DNA from: Streptomyces qinglanensis | GTDB taxonomy: Bacteria > Actinomycetota > Actinomycetes > Streptomycetales > Streptomycetaceae | Length of the DNA stretch: 64,000 nucleotides | Direction of reading: 5' to 3' | Assembly: GCF_900111245.1 (NCBI RefSeq) | Contig: NZ_FOGO01000007.1 | Span: forward strand, 186,001 to 250,000 | Shown: in pieces, positions 16,716 through 25,413 of the stretch | Position numbering within the stretch: position 1 is the stretch's first letter | Layout: each line of letters starts with the position of its first letter | Notes under the pieces: model-generated | Told to the model about the DNA's origin: nothing | What the model saw: only the letters and a program-made list of their open reading frames with translations | Database searches by the model: none | Program-made: the position numbers and the translations under genes

Positions 16716-18170
16716 ATGAGCGCACCGGAAGGCCCGTTCGTCATCGGGGTCGACAGCTCGACCCAGTCCACCAAGGCCCTCGTGGTGGACGCCGCGACCG
16801 GCCAGGTGCTCGCCCGCGGCCAGGCACCGCACACCGTCTCCCCGGGCGACCGCCGCGAGTCGGACCCCGAAGAGTGGTGGCAGGCGCTCCGCACCGCGGT
16901 GGGGCAGTGCGGGCGGGCCGCCGGCGAGGCCGCCGCCGTGTCCGTCGCGGGCCAGCAGCACGGCCTGGTGACGCTGGACGGCGCGGGAGATCCGGTGCGC
17001 CCCGCACTGCTGTGGAACGACGTGCGCTCAGCACCCCAGCGCGACCGTCTGGTCGCCGATCTCAGCGGCCCCACGGCATGGGCCGAGCGCGTCGGCAGCG
17101 TCCCGGCACCGGCCTTCACCGTCACCAAATGGGCCTGGCTGCGGGAGAACGAACCGGAAGCCGCCCGGTCGACGGCTGCCGTGCGGCTTCCGCACGACTT
17201 CCTGACCGAGCGGCTGACCGGTCAGCCGGGCACCGACCGGGGCGACGCGTCGGGCACCGGCTGGTGGTCCTCGGCGACCGGCTCCTACGACACGCAGATC
17301 CTGGAGCTCGCCGGACTGGACCCCGCCCTGCTGCCGCCCGTGCTCAGCTCCGGGGAAGCGGCGGGCACGGTCAAGGAGACCGGCGACGGGTTCCTGACGG
17401 CGGGCACCCTGGTGGCGACCGGCACCGGGGACAACATGGCGGCGGCACTCGGCCTGGGACTGCTGCCGGGGCAACCGGTGCTCAGTCTCGGCACCTCGGG
17501 CACCGTGTACGCCGTCTCCGACCGCCGCCCCGCCGACCCGAGCGGAACGGTCGCGGGCTTCGCGGACGCGCACACCGGCTGGCTGCCGCTGGCCTGCACT
17601 CTCAATTGCACCCTGGCCGTGGACCGGATGGCCGCACTGCTCTCCCGGGACCGCGAGGACGTGGAAGCGGGCGGGCGGGTCACCGCGCTCCCCTTCCTCG
17701 ACGGCGAGCGCACTCCCGACCTCCCGTACGCGACCGGACTGCTGAGCGGGCTCCAGCACGCCACGACAGGCGGCCAGGTGCTCCAGGCCGCCTACGACGG
17801 CGCCGTCTTCGCACTGCTGCGCGCTCTCGACCGGGTGCTGGCCGAGGGCGGGGGCGGGGGCGCGGCCGCGGAGCAGGACACGCCGCTGCTGCTGATCGGC
17901 GGCGGCGCCAAGGGCGCGGCGTGGCGCGAGACGGTGCGGCGGCTGTCCGGACGGGCCGTCCAGGTACCCGGCGCGCAGGAGCTGGTGGCGCTGGGGGCCG
18001 CGGCACAGGCCGCGGGGCTGCTGCTGGGCGAGGACCCCGGCGCCGTCGCCCGCCGCTGGCGCACCGCGCAGGGCGCCTCCTACGAGCCCGTGCCCCGCGA
18101 CGACGACGCGCTGGCCCGCCTCTCGGCGACGCTCGAAGGGGCGGGTGCGCTGCTCGGCCGGCGCCCGTGA
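16716..18170 (+). CDS. xylB: Xylulokinase
   Basis: 484 residues, an FGGY-family sugar kinase that phosphorylates D-xylulose to xylulose 5-phosphate, the step after XylA. The N-terminal ATPase phosphate loop (IGVDSSTQSTKALVVD), SVAGQQHGLVTLD, LWNDVRS and the C-terminal LIGGGAKGAAWRETV adenosine site are visible. A strong AAGGGAGCGG ribosome site precedes ATG 16716. It is divergent from xylA and followed by a ROK regulator, a complete Streptomyces xylose-use locus except for transport. Confidence 0.95.
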   Translation: MSAPEGPFVIGVDSSTQSTKALVVDAATGQVLARGQAPHTVSPGDRRESDPEEWWQALRTAVGQCGRAAGEAAAVSVAGQQHGLVTLDGAGDPVRPALLWNDVRSAPQRDRLVADLSGPTAWAERVGSVPAPAFTVTKWAWLRENEPEAARSTAAVRLPHDFLTERLTGQPGTDRGDASGTGWWSSATGSYDTQILELAGLDPALLPPVLSSGEAAGTVKETGDGFLTAGTLVATGTGDNMAAALGLGLLPGQPVLSLGTSGTVYAVSDRRPADPSGTVAGFADAHTGWLPLACTLNCTLAVDRMAALLSRDREDVEAGGRVTALPFLDGERTPDLPYATGLLSGLQHATTGGQVLQAAYDGAVFALLRALDRVLAEGGGGGAAAEQDTPLLLIGGGAKGAAWRETVRRLSGRAVQVPGAQELVALGAAAQAAGLLLGEDPGAVARRWRTAQGASYEPVPRDDDALARLSATLEGAGALLGRRP

Positions 18171-18187
18171 CGGGCGGACCTCCGGAA

Positions 18188-18211
18188 CCGGCACCGGCAC
18201 CGGCACCGGCA
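18188..18211. repeat. Short tandem repeat, 4 x CCGGCA
   Basis: Four exact copies of the hexamer CCGGCA between xylB and the ROK gene. Such tracts vary in length by slippage. No function is evident. Confidence 0.7.
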
Positions 18212-18339
18212 CCTGACAGCCGGTCGCGCATGCGTCTGCGCCCCTCCGCCGCGGCTCCGGCCGCCGGCCCCGGCCGTACGGAGCGGTGTACCGACAGGCT
18301 CCGACGGACCCTCGGTGCGCCACGAGAAGGAGCCGTTCG

Positions 18340-19557
18340 ATGGCAGCTCAGACACCCGGACCCCAGCGGGAGATACGCAGGCGCAACCTCTCGCGCGTGC
18401 TGTACGCGGTGGCCCAGCAGGGGCCTTCGTCCCGTGCGGCGGTGGCGACGCGGCTGGGGCTGACGCGTACGGCCGTCTCGACCCTCGTGGACGAACTGCT
18501 GCGCGGCGGCCTGCTGACCGAGCAGGGGCCGGCACCGGCGGCCGGCGGACCCGGGCGGCCCGGTACCGCGCTCGCGCTCCCCGACAGCGGGCCGTGCGGT
18601 CTGGGTGCCGAGATCGGCGTCGACCATCTGGCGGTCTGCGCGATCGACCTACGAGGCCGGGTGCGCGCCCGCGCGGAGGCCGACTCGCCGGGCAGGGACA
18701 GCGTGCCGGACGCCGTCCTCACACCGCTGCGGGAGCTGGTGGACCAGGTGGCAGCCCGGGCGCGCGAGCTCGGACTGGCCCCGGCCGCCCTGGCGGTGGC
18801 GGTACCCGGGCTTGTCACCCGCGGCACGGCGACCGTCGTCCGCGCCCCCAACCTCGGATGGCACGGTGTCGACCTCACTCCCCCGCTCGCGGAGGCGGGA
18901 GCGGAACGGGATCCCTTGCCGCTGCTGGTGGACAACGAGGCCAACCTCGGAGCACTCGCCGAACTCTGGCTGAGCGGCGGCAGGGTCCCCCGGGACTTCG
19001 TGCACGTCTCGGCAGAGGTCGGCATCGGTGCCGCCGTGGTGCTGGACGGCGCGCTGCTGCGCGGCCACCGCGGGTTCGCCGGGGAGATGGGCCACATGCC
19101 GGTACACCCCGACGGAGAGAGGTGCGCCTGCGGGGGCAGAGGGTGCCTGGAGCAGTACGCCGGTGAGCCGGCCCTGCTCCGGGCCGCCGGGATCCCGGCC
19201 GACGGGCCGCGGGCCGCGGCACTGGCCGCCCTCCGGCAGAGTGCGGCATCAGGCTGCGTGCGCGCGCTGGACGCTCTGGGAACAGCCGGTGGCGCGCTGG
19301 GACTGGCGCTGGCCGGAACGGTGAATCTGCTCGACCCCCGGGCTCTGGTGCTCGGCGGCGTACTGGCCCGCTTCGCCCCCTGGCTGCTGCCGTCCCTGGA
19401 GCGGGAACTGAGGGAGCGCACGGCGGCACCTGGTGCCCTCCCGGAACTGCTCGTCTCGGAACTGGGCGCGGACGGACCGCTGCTGGGCGCTGCCCACACA
19501 GCCGTGCGCGTGGTACTGGACGACCCGCTCGCCTACCCGGCCGGGCGCCGGGGATGA
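18340..19557 (+). CDS. xylR: ROK-family transcriptional regulator, probable XylR
   Basis: 405 residues. An N-terminal winged helix-turn-helix (about 15-60, SRAAVATRLGLTRTAVSTLVDEL) joins a ROK sugar-kinase-like domain with DNEANLGALAE, GIGAAVVLDG and the zinc motif CACGGRGCLEQY. ROK proteins of this form repress sugar genes and release DNA when the sugar binds. Its place just behind xylB, and the palindrome between xylA and xylB, indicate a xylose repressor. Start ATG 18340 with GAAGGAG upstream. The gene symbol rests on context. Confidence 0.82.
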   Translation: MAAQTPGPQREIRRRNLSRVLYAVAQQGPSSRAAVATRLGLTRTAVSTLVDELLRGGLLTEQGPAPAAGGPGRPGTALALPDSGPCGLGAEIGVDHLAVCAIDLRGRVRARAEADSPGRDSVPDAVLTPLRELVDQVAARARELGLAPAALAVAVPGLVTRGTATVVRAPNLGWHGVDLTPPLAEAGAERDPLPLLVDNEANLGALAELWLSGGRVPRDFVHVSAEVGIGAAVVLDGALLRGHRGFAGEMGHMPVHPDGERCACGGRGCLEQYAGEPALLRAAGIPADGPRAAALAALRQSAASGCVRALDALGTAGGALGLALAGTVNLLDPRALVLGGVLARFAPWLLPSLERELRERTAAPGALPELLVSELGADGPLLGAAHTAVRVVLDDPLAYPAGRRG

Positions 19558-19787
19558 CCTGACCGGCACGGGCCGAGACCCGGGCCGGTCAGCTGTCCGC
19601 GGCGCCCTCCCGGCTGCGACGCTCCCGCTGCACTGGGACGGGACACCGCCGGGGCACCGCACGACGGCCACAGGTCGGTCCATTGGCACATTCTGGCGAC
19701 TCTTGGCAGCCCTTCCGGGGGCTGCCATCATCAACGCGCGTCAACTCGCCCTGCACGTGCACCCATTCCCCCCCACTGGGAGACACG

Positions 19788-20438
19788 ATGGACTCAGCAC
19801 GCCAGAACCCCGCGCCCTTCCCCTCACGCCCCCGCCTCCCCCGGCGCGCACTGCTGCGCGGAGGGGCAGGCTTCACTCTCGCGGCAGGACTCGCGGGAGC
19901 CTCGCTCGTCTCGGGCGGAGCCGCGGCAGCCCGGTCCAGAAGGCCGCTCGCCGTGGACTATCCGGCGGCGGAGTGGGTCCCCGCTTCCTCCTCCAACTAC
20001 ACGAAGGCGAACCGGCCCGCGCAGTACCCGGTCGAGTTCGTGATCATCCACGTCACGCAGGAGTACTACGCGGACACGCTGGAGATCTTCCAGAACCCCG
20101 ACAAGGCGGTCTCCGCGCACTACGTGGTGCGCTCGGACGACGGCCACGTGGCCCAGATGGTGCGCGAGAAGAACGTGGCCTGGCACGCGGGCAACTGGAA
20201 CTACAACACGCGCAGTGTCGGCATCGAGCACGAGGGCTGGATCGACGAACCGGACTGGTTCACCGAGGCCATGTACGAGGCATCGGCGGCGCTGACTGCG
20301 GACATCTGCCGCCGGCACGGAATCCCGCTGGACCGCCGGAACATCATCGGACACAACGAGGTGCCCGGCGCCGACCACACCGACCCCGGCGGCGAGTGGG
20401 ACTGGGCGCACTACATGGACCTCGTCAAGGCGCAGTAG
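19788..20438 (+). CDS. Tat-exported N-acetylmuramoyl-L-alanine amidase
   Basis: 216 residues. The N-terminus (PRRALLRGGAGFTLAAGLAG) is a twin-arginine signal peptide with an AAAARS end. The mature part is an Amidase_2/PGRP zinc amidase: IIHVTQ (first zinc His), SAHYVVRSDDG, VAWHAGNWNYN, SVGIEHEGW and ADHTDPGGEWDW (last ligands). It cuts the bond between muramic acid and the stem peptide of peptidoglycan outside the cell. Start ATG 19788 with GGGAG 5 nt upstream. It is single-gene, with a 230-bp promoter region. Confidence 0.9.
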   Translation: MDSARQNPAPFPSRPRLPRRALLRGGAGFTLAAGLAGASLVSGGAAAARSRRPLAVDYPAAEWVPASSSNYTKANRPAQYPVEFVIIHVTQEYYADTLEIFQNPDKAVSAHYVVRSDDGHVAQMVREKNVAWHAGNWNYNTRSVGIEHEGWIDEPDWFTEAMYEASAALTADICRRHGIPLDRRNIIGHNEVPGADHTDPGGEWDWAHYMDLVKAQ

Positions 20439-20794
20439 CGCAACGGGAGGCGGGCCCGGAAGCGCCGGCACCCCTGGCCGCAGACTGCCGACGGACCGGA
20501 GACGGACCGGAGACGGACCGGAGAACGAGGGCGCTCCGCGTACCCGCTTCCGACGGGCACGGCCGCCCGTTCGGCTACGGGTACGCGCGCACCCCACCCG
20601 CCCGTCGGCAACTCGGCCCGGCGGCGGCTCGGCGGCGGCTCGGCCGCCGGTGCACAAGCGCGTCCCTGCCGACCCGCCCTGGTCACACGCCAGTTCGGAC
20701 GCATGATCAGCCGGACACCAAGCACTTCAACCCATCGTGTGACTACCGGCTGGAAGGCTTCTGCGCGGCACGCCTCCCCCTCCATTCTCAGCGT
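20439..20794. other. 356-bp gene-free stretch after the amidase
   Basis: No convincing gene in either direction. It holds the 11-bp triplicate at 20492-20524, GGCGGCTC-type GC repeats near 20625-20650, and an AT-richer section at 20695-20750 that probably contains the promoter of the next gene. Confidence 0.5.
20492..20524. repeat. Three exact copies of an 11-bp unit
   Basis: CGGACCGGAGA repeated three times without a break, 55 bp after the amidase stop. The 11-bp period places each copy on the same DNA face. Confidence 0.75.
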
Positions 20795-21739
20795 GTGCGA
20801 CAACAGGAGAACAAGCGGGCCGCGGGCCGCGACGGACGGCAGAAGCTGGCAGCGGTGGCACTCATGTGCCTGGCGACGGGGGCAACGGCCGGTGGAGCGG
20901 CGGTCGCGGCCTCCGCGAGTGCCGAACCCCCCGCCGACGCAGCCGTCGTGCTCGCGGCAGCCGCCGCGCCGGGCGGCGGTGTGCCGAGCAGCCCGCCGCC
21001 GAAGTCCTCCCGCGGGACGAGCAGTTCCCGCCCCGCAGCGGCTCCTCGGACGGCAACCGCCGCCCTCGCCGCCCGGACAGTGCCGGCGGCGCACCTCCTG
21101 CCCTCCGCCGTTCCGCATACGGCAGCAGTCGGCCGACGGCCCCACCGGGGCGGCGGCGCCCACCTCTCGGTCGACGCGGAGGGAACCCGCGTGGAGGCGA
21201 CGGCAGGGCGGAAAGGCCACTGTCCGGGCGCGTCCCTGACGGTGCGGACACCCGATGTCAGCCTCGACCTCTCGGCAGGGCAGCCGTGCACCCCGCGTCC
21301 GCCCCGCCCCACACCTTCGGCACCGGCCCCTGCACCTCGGCCCACGGAGCCGAATCCTGCTTCGCCTGCTTCGTCGTCTCCCGCACCCGCCGTGCGGGTG
21401 CGGCCTCCATCCGCAGCGACCCCCGTCCCCTCGAAGCCGCAGACCGCCCCCGAGGCGTCGGAGGTCCGGGCTGCCACACATCCGGTCCGGCCGGACCTCC
21501 CCTCCCTCCGTCCCGCGAGGGCATCCCGGCCGCTCGGCTCGCCGGCCCCCTCGCGCGCCGCGCTCGCTGCTCCGCGCCGGTCCGCACTCCAGCGCGAGCG
21601 ACCGGACGGAAGCCTGTCGATGGTCACCCGCACGCTCCTGATCGTCACCCCGGCCGTCCTCGCGGCCGCCGCCCTGCGCCCCCGTACGAGCGGTGGACGG
21701 CAGGCGGCGGCCGGTGGCACCGGCACCAGCCGCGGCTGA
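20795..21739 (+). CDS. Possible secreted, C-terminally anchored Pro/Ala-rich protein
   Basis: About 314 residues if started at GTG 20795. The N-terminus looks like a signal peptide (KRAAGRDGRQKLAAVALMCL then a small-residue stretch to ASAEP). The middle has one ordered section (HLSVDAEGTRVEATAGRKG then two Cys), the rest is Pro/Ser/Ala linker, and near the end VTRTLLIVTPAVLAAAALRPR is a membrane anchor with a basic tail. No ribosome site is evident and the opposite strand is also open, so the call rests on composition and the two matching end signals. Function unknown. Confidence 0.45.
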   Translation: MRQQENKRAAGRDGRQKLAAVALMCLATGATAGGAAVAASASAEPPADAAVVLAAAAAPGGGVPSSPPPKSSRGTSSSRPAAAPRTATAALAARTVPAAHLLPSAVPHTAAVGRRPHRGGGAHLSVDAEGTRVEATAGRKGHCPGASLTVRTPDVSLDLSAGQPCTPRPPRPTPSAPAPAPRPTEPNPASPASSSPAPAVRVRPPSAATPVPSKPQTAPEASEVRAATHPVRPDLPSLRPARASRPLGSPAPSRAALAAPRRSALQRERPDGSLSMVTRTLLIVTPAVLAAAALRPRTSGGRQAAAGGTGTSRG

Positions 21740-21823
21740 CCGCCGCCCGGCCGTGCACCTGGGCCGCCGCCCTCCTTCTCCCTTTCTCCATTTCTCCCTC
21801 ATCCAACGCTTCGTGGAGGACTT

Positions 21824-22594
21824 GTGTCCGAAAGGCTCATGCTGGTGCTCAGCCTGGTCGCCGCCTGTCTGGTCGTCGTGGTCGTCGTCGTCCTCAGACG
21901 CCGGCGCACCACGCCGGGGGATCCGTCGGAGACCCCGGACGTGATCGAGTACATGACGATGATGATCGGTGTGGTGTACGCGATCGTGCTGGGGCTGGCC
22001 ATCGCCGGGGTCTGGGAGGAACGCAACGCGGCGGACGAGGCCCTCGCCCAAGAGGCGCAGGCACTGCACGAGGTGAGCGAGCGGGTGGGCGTCTACCCCG
22101 CAGCCGAGCGCGAACGGGTGCGCGCGGACATCGACTCCTACGTCCGGTACGCCGTCACCACCGAGTGGTCGCACATGGTGGATCAGGGCGAACTCACCGA
22201 CCGGGGCACCCGCATGCTCAAGAAGCTGCGCGGCGACGCGGCCTCCTTCGAGCCCACCACCATGCAGCAGGCGCAGTCCTACCAAGCCGTGATCGACCAG
22301 ATCGCCGCGGCCGACACCGCCCGCACCGCACGTGCCACCGGCGCCGGACCCACGATGCCGGGCGTGGTGTGGATCGGGCTGTACGCAGGCGCGGTGGTCT
22401 CGGTGGGCATGCTCTTCGCGCTGCAGATCCAGCGCTCCGGCAGGGAACTGGCCCTGGCGGGCATCTTCAGCGCCCTGATCGCCTTCCTGCTCTTCCTCGT
22501 CTGGCACTTCGACGCCCCGTTCGCCCGCGGCCTCGAGGACCCGAAGGAAGCGTTCACGACCCTGTTCCCGCGGGCGACGGGCTCCTCGGGCTGA
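21824..22594 (+). CDS. DUF4239 (bestrophin-like) membrane protein
   Basis: 256 residues with four membrane spans in two pairs: about 5-23 and 43-62, then about 187-205 and 212-230. A helical cytoplasmic section between them contains ERNAADEALAQEAQALHEVSE. This is the layout of DUF4239 proteins, sometimes called bestrophin-like, with no proven transport activity. The GTG start has GGAGGA 3-4 nt upstream. Followed by a 19-bp perfect hairpin before the matB-like gene. Confidence 0.8.
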   Translation: MSERLMLVLSLVAACLVVVVVVVLRRRRTTPGDPSETPDVIEYMTMMIGVVYAIVLGLAIAGVWEERNAADEALAQEAQALHEVSERVGVYPAAERERVRADIDSYVRYAVTTEWSHMVDQGELTDRGTRMLKKLRGDAASFEPTTMQQAQSYQAVIDQIAAADTARTARATGAGPTMPGVVWIGLYAGAVVSVGMLFALQIQRSGRELALAGIFSALIAFLLFLVWHFDAPFARGLEDPKEAFTTLFPRATGSSG

Positions 22595-22630
22595 GCGTCC
22601 CCGGCGGGCATCGCCAGGAGCCCTCCTCCC

Positions 22631-22683
22631 CACCCGTCCCGCGGTCGGGCGACCCGGCGGCTCCCCCGACCGCGGGACGGGTG
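22631..22683 (+). terminator. 19-bp perfect inverted repeat before the matB-like gene
   Basis: Bases 22631-22649 pair exactly with 22665-22683 around a 15-nt loop. It lies 37 nt after the DUF4239 stop and ends 45 nt before the next start, so it may terminate the first gene or act in the leader of the second. Confidence 0.7.
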
Positions 22684-22727
22684 AGATGCTGGCGGTCCCA
22701 GAGGCGAGAGATCACAAAGGAGTCCGG

Positions 22728-24185
22728 GTGTCCCTGCTCTTCCCCGCGCTGCACGCGGCGTCCTCGCACACGGCGCTGCGCTTCGGTGACCGAGTCCTCA
22801 GCTACCGTCGGCTGGCCGCCGTGGCCGGTGGACTGGCCGCCAGGTTGCAGACCTCGGCACCCGTCGCGGTCTGGGCGACGCCCAGCCTGGAGACGGCGGT
22901 CGGCGTGGTCGCCGGGCTGCTGGCCGGGGTGCCCGTGGTTCCGGTGAACCCCAAGAGCGGCGAGAGCGAACTGGCGCACATCGTCAACGACAGCGCACCC
23001 GCGACGGTGCTGGCGGAGCCCGGCGCGGAACTTCCGGCAGCGCTCGCGCCACTGCCGCGCACGGACGTGGTGATCCCCGACGAGGCGGAGGAGGGGAGCT
23101 GGGTCCTGCCCACCGAGCCGAACGCGGAGACCGCGGCACTCATCGTCTACACCTCGGGCACGACCGGGCCGCCCAAGGGTGTGGTGCTGTCGCGGCGCGC
23201 CGTGGCCAGCAATCTGGACGCGCTGGTGGAAGCGTGGCAGTGGACGGAGGACGACGTGCTGGTGCACGGTCTGCCGCTGTTCCATGTGCACGGGCTGATC
23301 CTCGGCGTCCTGGGTCCGCTGCGCCGCGGGGGCGCGCTGCGCCATCTGGGGGCCTTCAGCACGCAGGGAGTGGCCCGGGAGCTGGCGGGCGGCGGCACGA
23401 TGCTGTTCGGTGTCCCGACCATGTACCACCGCCTCGCCGACGCCTGCGAGAGCGATCCGGACCTGGTGCGCGCGCTGGCCGGGGCGCGGCTGCTGGTGTC
23501 GGGCTCGGCCGCGCTGCCGCTGCGCGACCACGACCGGCTGACCGCCGCGACGGGGAAGCGGGTGATCGAGCGCTACGGCATGACCGAGACGCTGATGAAC
23601 ACCAGCGTGCGCCCCTCGGGGAGTTCCCGTACGGGTTCTGTCGGCCTGCCGCTGCGCGATGTGGACATCCGGCTGGTGGACGACACGGGGCAGCGCCTTC
23701 CCGTCGAGGACACCGAGACGGTGGGTGAGCTCCAGGTGCGCGGGCCGAACCTGTTCACCGAGTACCTCAACCGCCCCGACGCGACAGCCGAGGCGTTCGA
23801 CGGCGGCTGGTTCCGCACCGGGGACATGGCGACGCGGGACGCGGACGGGTCGGTGCGCCTCGTCGGCCGCAAAGCCACCGACATGATCAAGAGCGGCGGC
23901 TTCCGGATCGGCGCGGGCGAGATCGAGAACGTGCTCCTCGGCCATCCCGCCGTCGCGGAGGCCGCGGTCACCGGCGAGCCGGACGACGACCTGGGCCAGC
24001 GCGTCGTCGCCTGGATCGTGCCGGTGTCGCCACAGCAGCCGCCGTCCGCGGGCGAGCTGACCGAGCTGGTCGCCGACCAGCTCGCCCCGCACAAGCGTCC
24101 TCGCGACGTGCGCTTCCTGGACGCGCTGCCGCGCAACGACATGGGAAAGGTGCTCAAGCGGGAACTGCCCGGGCAGCAACACTGA
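22728..24185 (+). CDS. matB: Malonyl-CoA synthetase (MatB-like acyl-CoA ligase)
   Basis: 485 residues of the ANL adenylate-forming family. Visible are YTSGTTGPPKG (phosphate loop, about 153-163), LPLFHVHGL, TMLFGVPTMYHRL, VIERYGMTETLMNTS, the TGDMA hinge, GRKATDMIKSGG and the closing NDMGKVLKREL with the catalytic Lys. The sequence and length closely resemble the Streptomyces coelicolor malonyl/methylmalonyl-CoA ligase MatB as I remember it. The enzyme makes malonyl-CoA from malonate, ATP and CoA, an extender unit for fatty acid and polyketide synthesis. AAAGGAG sets the GTG start. No matC-type transporter is adjacent. Confidence 0.85.
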   Translation: MSLLFPALHAASSHTALRFGDRVLSYRRLAAVAGGLAARLQTSAPVAVWATPSLETAVGVVAGLLAGVPVVPVNPKSGESELAHIVNDSAPATVLAEPGAELPAALAPLPRTDVVIPDEAEEGSWVLPTEPNAETAALIVYTSGTTGPPKGVVLSRRAVASNLDALVEAWQWTEDDVLVHGLPLFHVHGLILGVLGPLRRGGALRHLGAFSTQGVARELAGGGTMLFGVPTMYHRLADACESDPDLVRALAGARLLVSGSAALPLRDHDRLTAATGKRVIERYGMTETLMNTSVRPSGSSRTGSVGLPLRDVDIRLVDDTGQRLPVEDTETVGELQVRGPNLFTEYLNRPDATAEAFDGGWFRTGDMATRDADGSVRLVGRKATDMIKSGGFRIGAGEIENVLLGHPAVAEAAVTGEPDDDLGQRVVAWIVPVSPQQPPSAGELTELVADQLAPHKRPRDVRFLDALPRNDMGKVLKRELPGQQH

Positions 24186-24225
24186 CAGGCCACCGCGTCC
24201 CGCGGCCCGCGACCGCCCCTCCCCC

Positions 24226-24286
24226 GCCCGGTCTCCGGGCCGGCGACACCCGGTGTGCACGCGGAGCCCGGCCGGATACCGGCCGG
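24226..24286. terminator. Two hairpins between converging matB-like and LLM genes
   Basis: First GCCCGG-TCT-CCGGGC (24226-24240), then CCGGCCGG-ATA-CCGGCCGG (24268-24286). Together they fill the gap between converging stops and can end both transcripts. Confidence 0.65.
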
Positions 24287-24287
24287 C

Positions 24288-25385
24288 TCAGCTCACGGCC
24301 GCGGAGCCGGGCAACCCCCGGCCCAGGCCGGCGGCATCGGCCAGGTGGCGGTAGGAGCGGAGCCGGTCGTCGGGGGCGTACGTGTTGAGCGTCAGCAGGA
24401 GTTCGTCGGCGCCCGTGCGCTCCACGAGTCCGGCCAACGCACCGGCGACCTCTCCCGGGGTGCCGCGCAGCTGGGTCTGCCGGGCCTCGTCGAAGGCGGC
24501 GCGCTCCTTCGGGCCCATCGTGCGGCCGAGCACGTCCTGGGGCGGAACGAGCGGGGTGAAGGTGCCGCGGGTGCGGGAGAGCGCCGTCGACCACGCCTCG
24601 GGGACCTGCAGCTCTTCCGCCTCCGCGCGGGTGTCGGCGGCGGCGGCGTTCACCGCGACGACGACGTAGGGCGCGGCCCCGGCCCGGACGGGGCCGCTCG
24701 CTTCGGTTCCCGGGACGGCGGGGCCGGTGCGCGGCCGGAAGGCCGCACGGTAGGCCCGTATCGCCTCCCGTGTCCGCTGCTCGTCGCGGGAGGCCCCAAT
24801 CACCAGGGGCAGTCCGTGCTCGGCCGCCACCGCGGCACCCGAGCCGACCGCCAGGACGAACGGCGGTACGCGCAGTCCCTCGGCGGGCCGGGCACGTACC
24901 GGGCCGGTGCCCTCGAAGTAGCCGAGCAGCTCGGATATCTGCGCCCCGAAGTCCTCGGCGGCGTCCTTGCCGACGCGCAGTGCCTTGCGGACGCCGTCGG
25001 TGAATCCGACGGAGCGCCCCAGCCCCATGTCGATACGGCCGGGGTGGAGCGACTCCAGCACCCCGAACTGCTCGGCCACCACCAGCGGCTGGTGGTTCGG
25101 GAGCATCACCCCTCCGGTGCCGACCCGGATCCGGGAGGTGGCGGAGGCCACCGCGGCGGCCAGGACGGTCGGTGCGGAGCCCGCGATGCCGGGGACGGCA
25201 TGGTGCTCGGAGACCCAGAAGCGCAGGAAGCCCAGCGCTTCCGCCTGCCGCGCGAAGCGCACCGTCTCACGCAGCGCACGGCCGGGGTGCTCGCCCTCCC
25301 GGGTGAGGGAGCGGTCGAGAACGGACAGGGGTACCGGGATCCGGGGCGATGGCGTCACCTCCGGTACAACACCTGTCGGCGGCAC
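24288..25385 (-). CDS. LLM-class flavin-dependent oxidoreductase (MsnO8-type)
   Basis: About 365 residues in the bacterial luciferase fold. Family marks are PLSVLDRS near the start, FWVSEHHAVPGIAGSAP, RIRVGTGGVMLPNHQPL, VAEQFGVLESLHPGRIDMGLGR and LAVGSGAAVAAEHGLP. It uses reduced FMN (or F420) to oxidise an unknown substrate. The GTG at 25385 is chosen because GGAGGAGGG lies between it and the upstream gene's stop; GTG 25358 is possible. It follows the response regulator by 28 nt and is probably cotranscribed with it. Confidence 0.82.
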   Translation of the reverse strand: MPPTGVVPEVTPSPRIPVPLSVLDRSLTREGEHPGRALRETVRFARQAEALGFLRFWVSEHHAVPGIAGSAPTVLAAAVASATSRIRVGTGGVMLPNHQPLVVAEQFGVLESLHPGRIDMGLGRSVGFTDGVRKALRVGKDAAEDFGAQISELLGYFEGTGPVRARPAEGLRVPPFVLAVGSGAAVAAEHGLPLVIGASRDEQRTREAIRAYRAAFRPRTGPAVPGTEASGPVRAGAAPYVVVAVNAAAADTRAEAEELQVPEAWSTALSRTRGTFTPLVPPQDVLGRTMGPKERAAFDEARQTQLRGTPGEVAGALAGLVERTGADELLLTLNTYAPDDRLRSYRHLADAAGLGRGLPGSAAVS

Positions 25386-25413
25386 GGATTCCCGGCCCTC
25401 CTCCGGAGGTGGG

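Noticed and set aside
18188..20524. CRISPR-like repeat arrays
   Set aside because: The only tandem repeats are 6-bp and 11-bp units without spacers; no cas genes are present in the window.
20788..21726. Minus-strand frame opposite the possible secreted protein
   Set aside because: No signal peptide, domain or ribosome site; the plus-strand frame has a matching N-terminal signal and C-terminal anchor.
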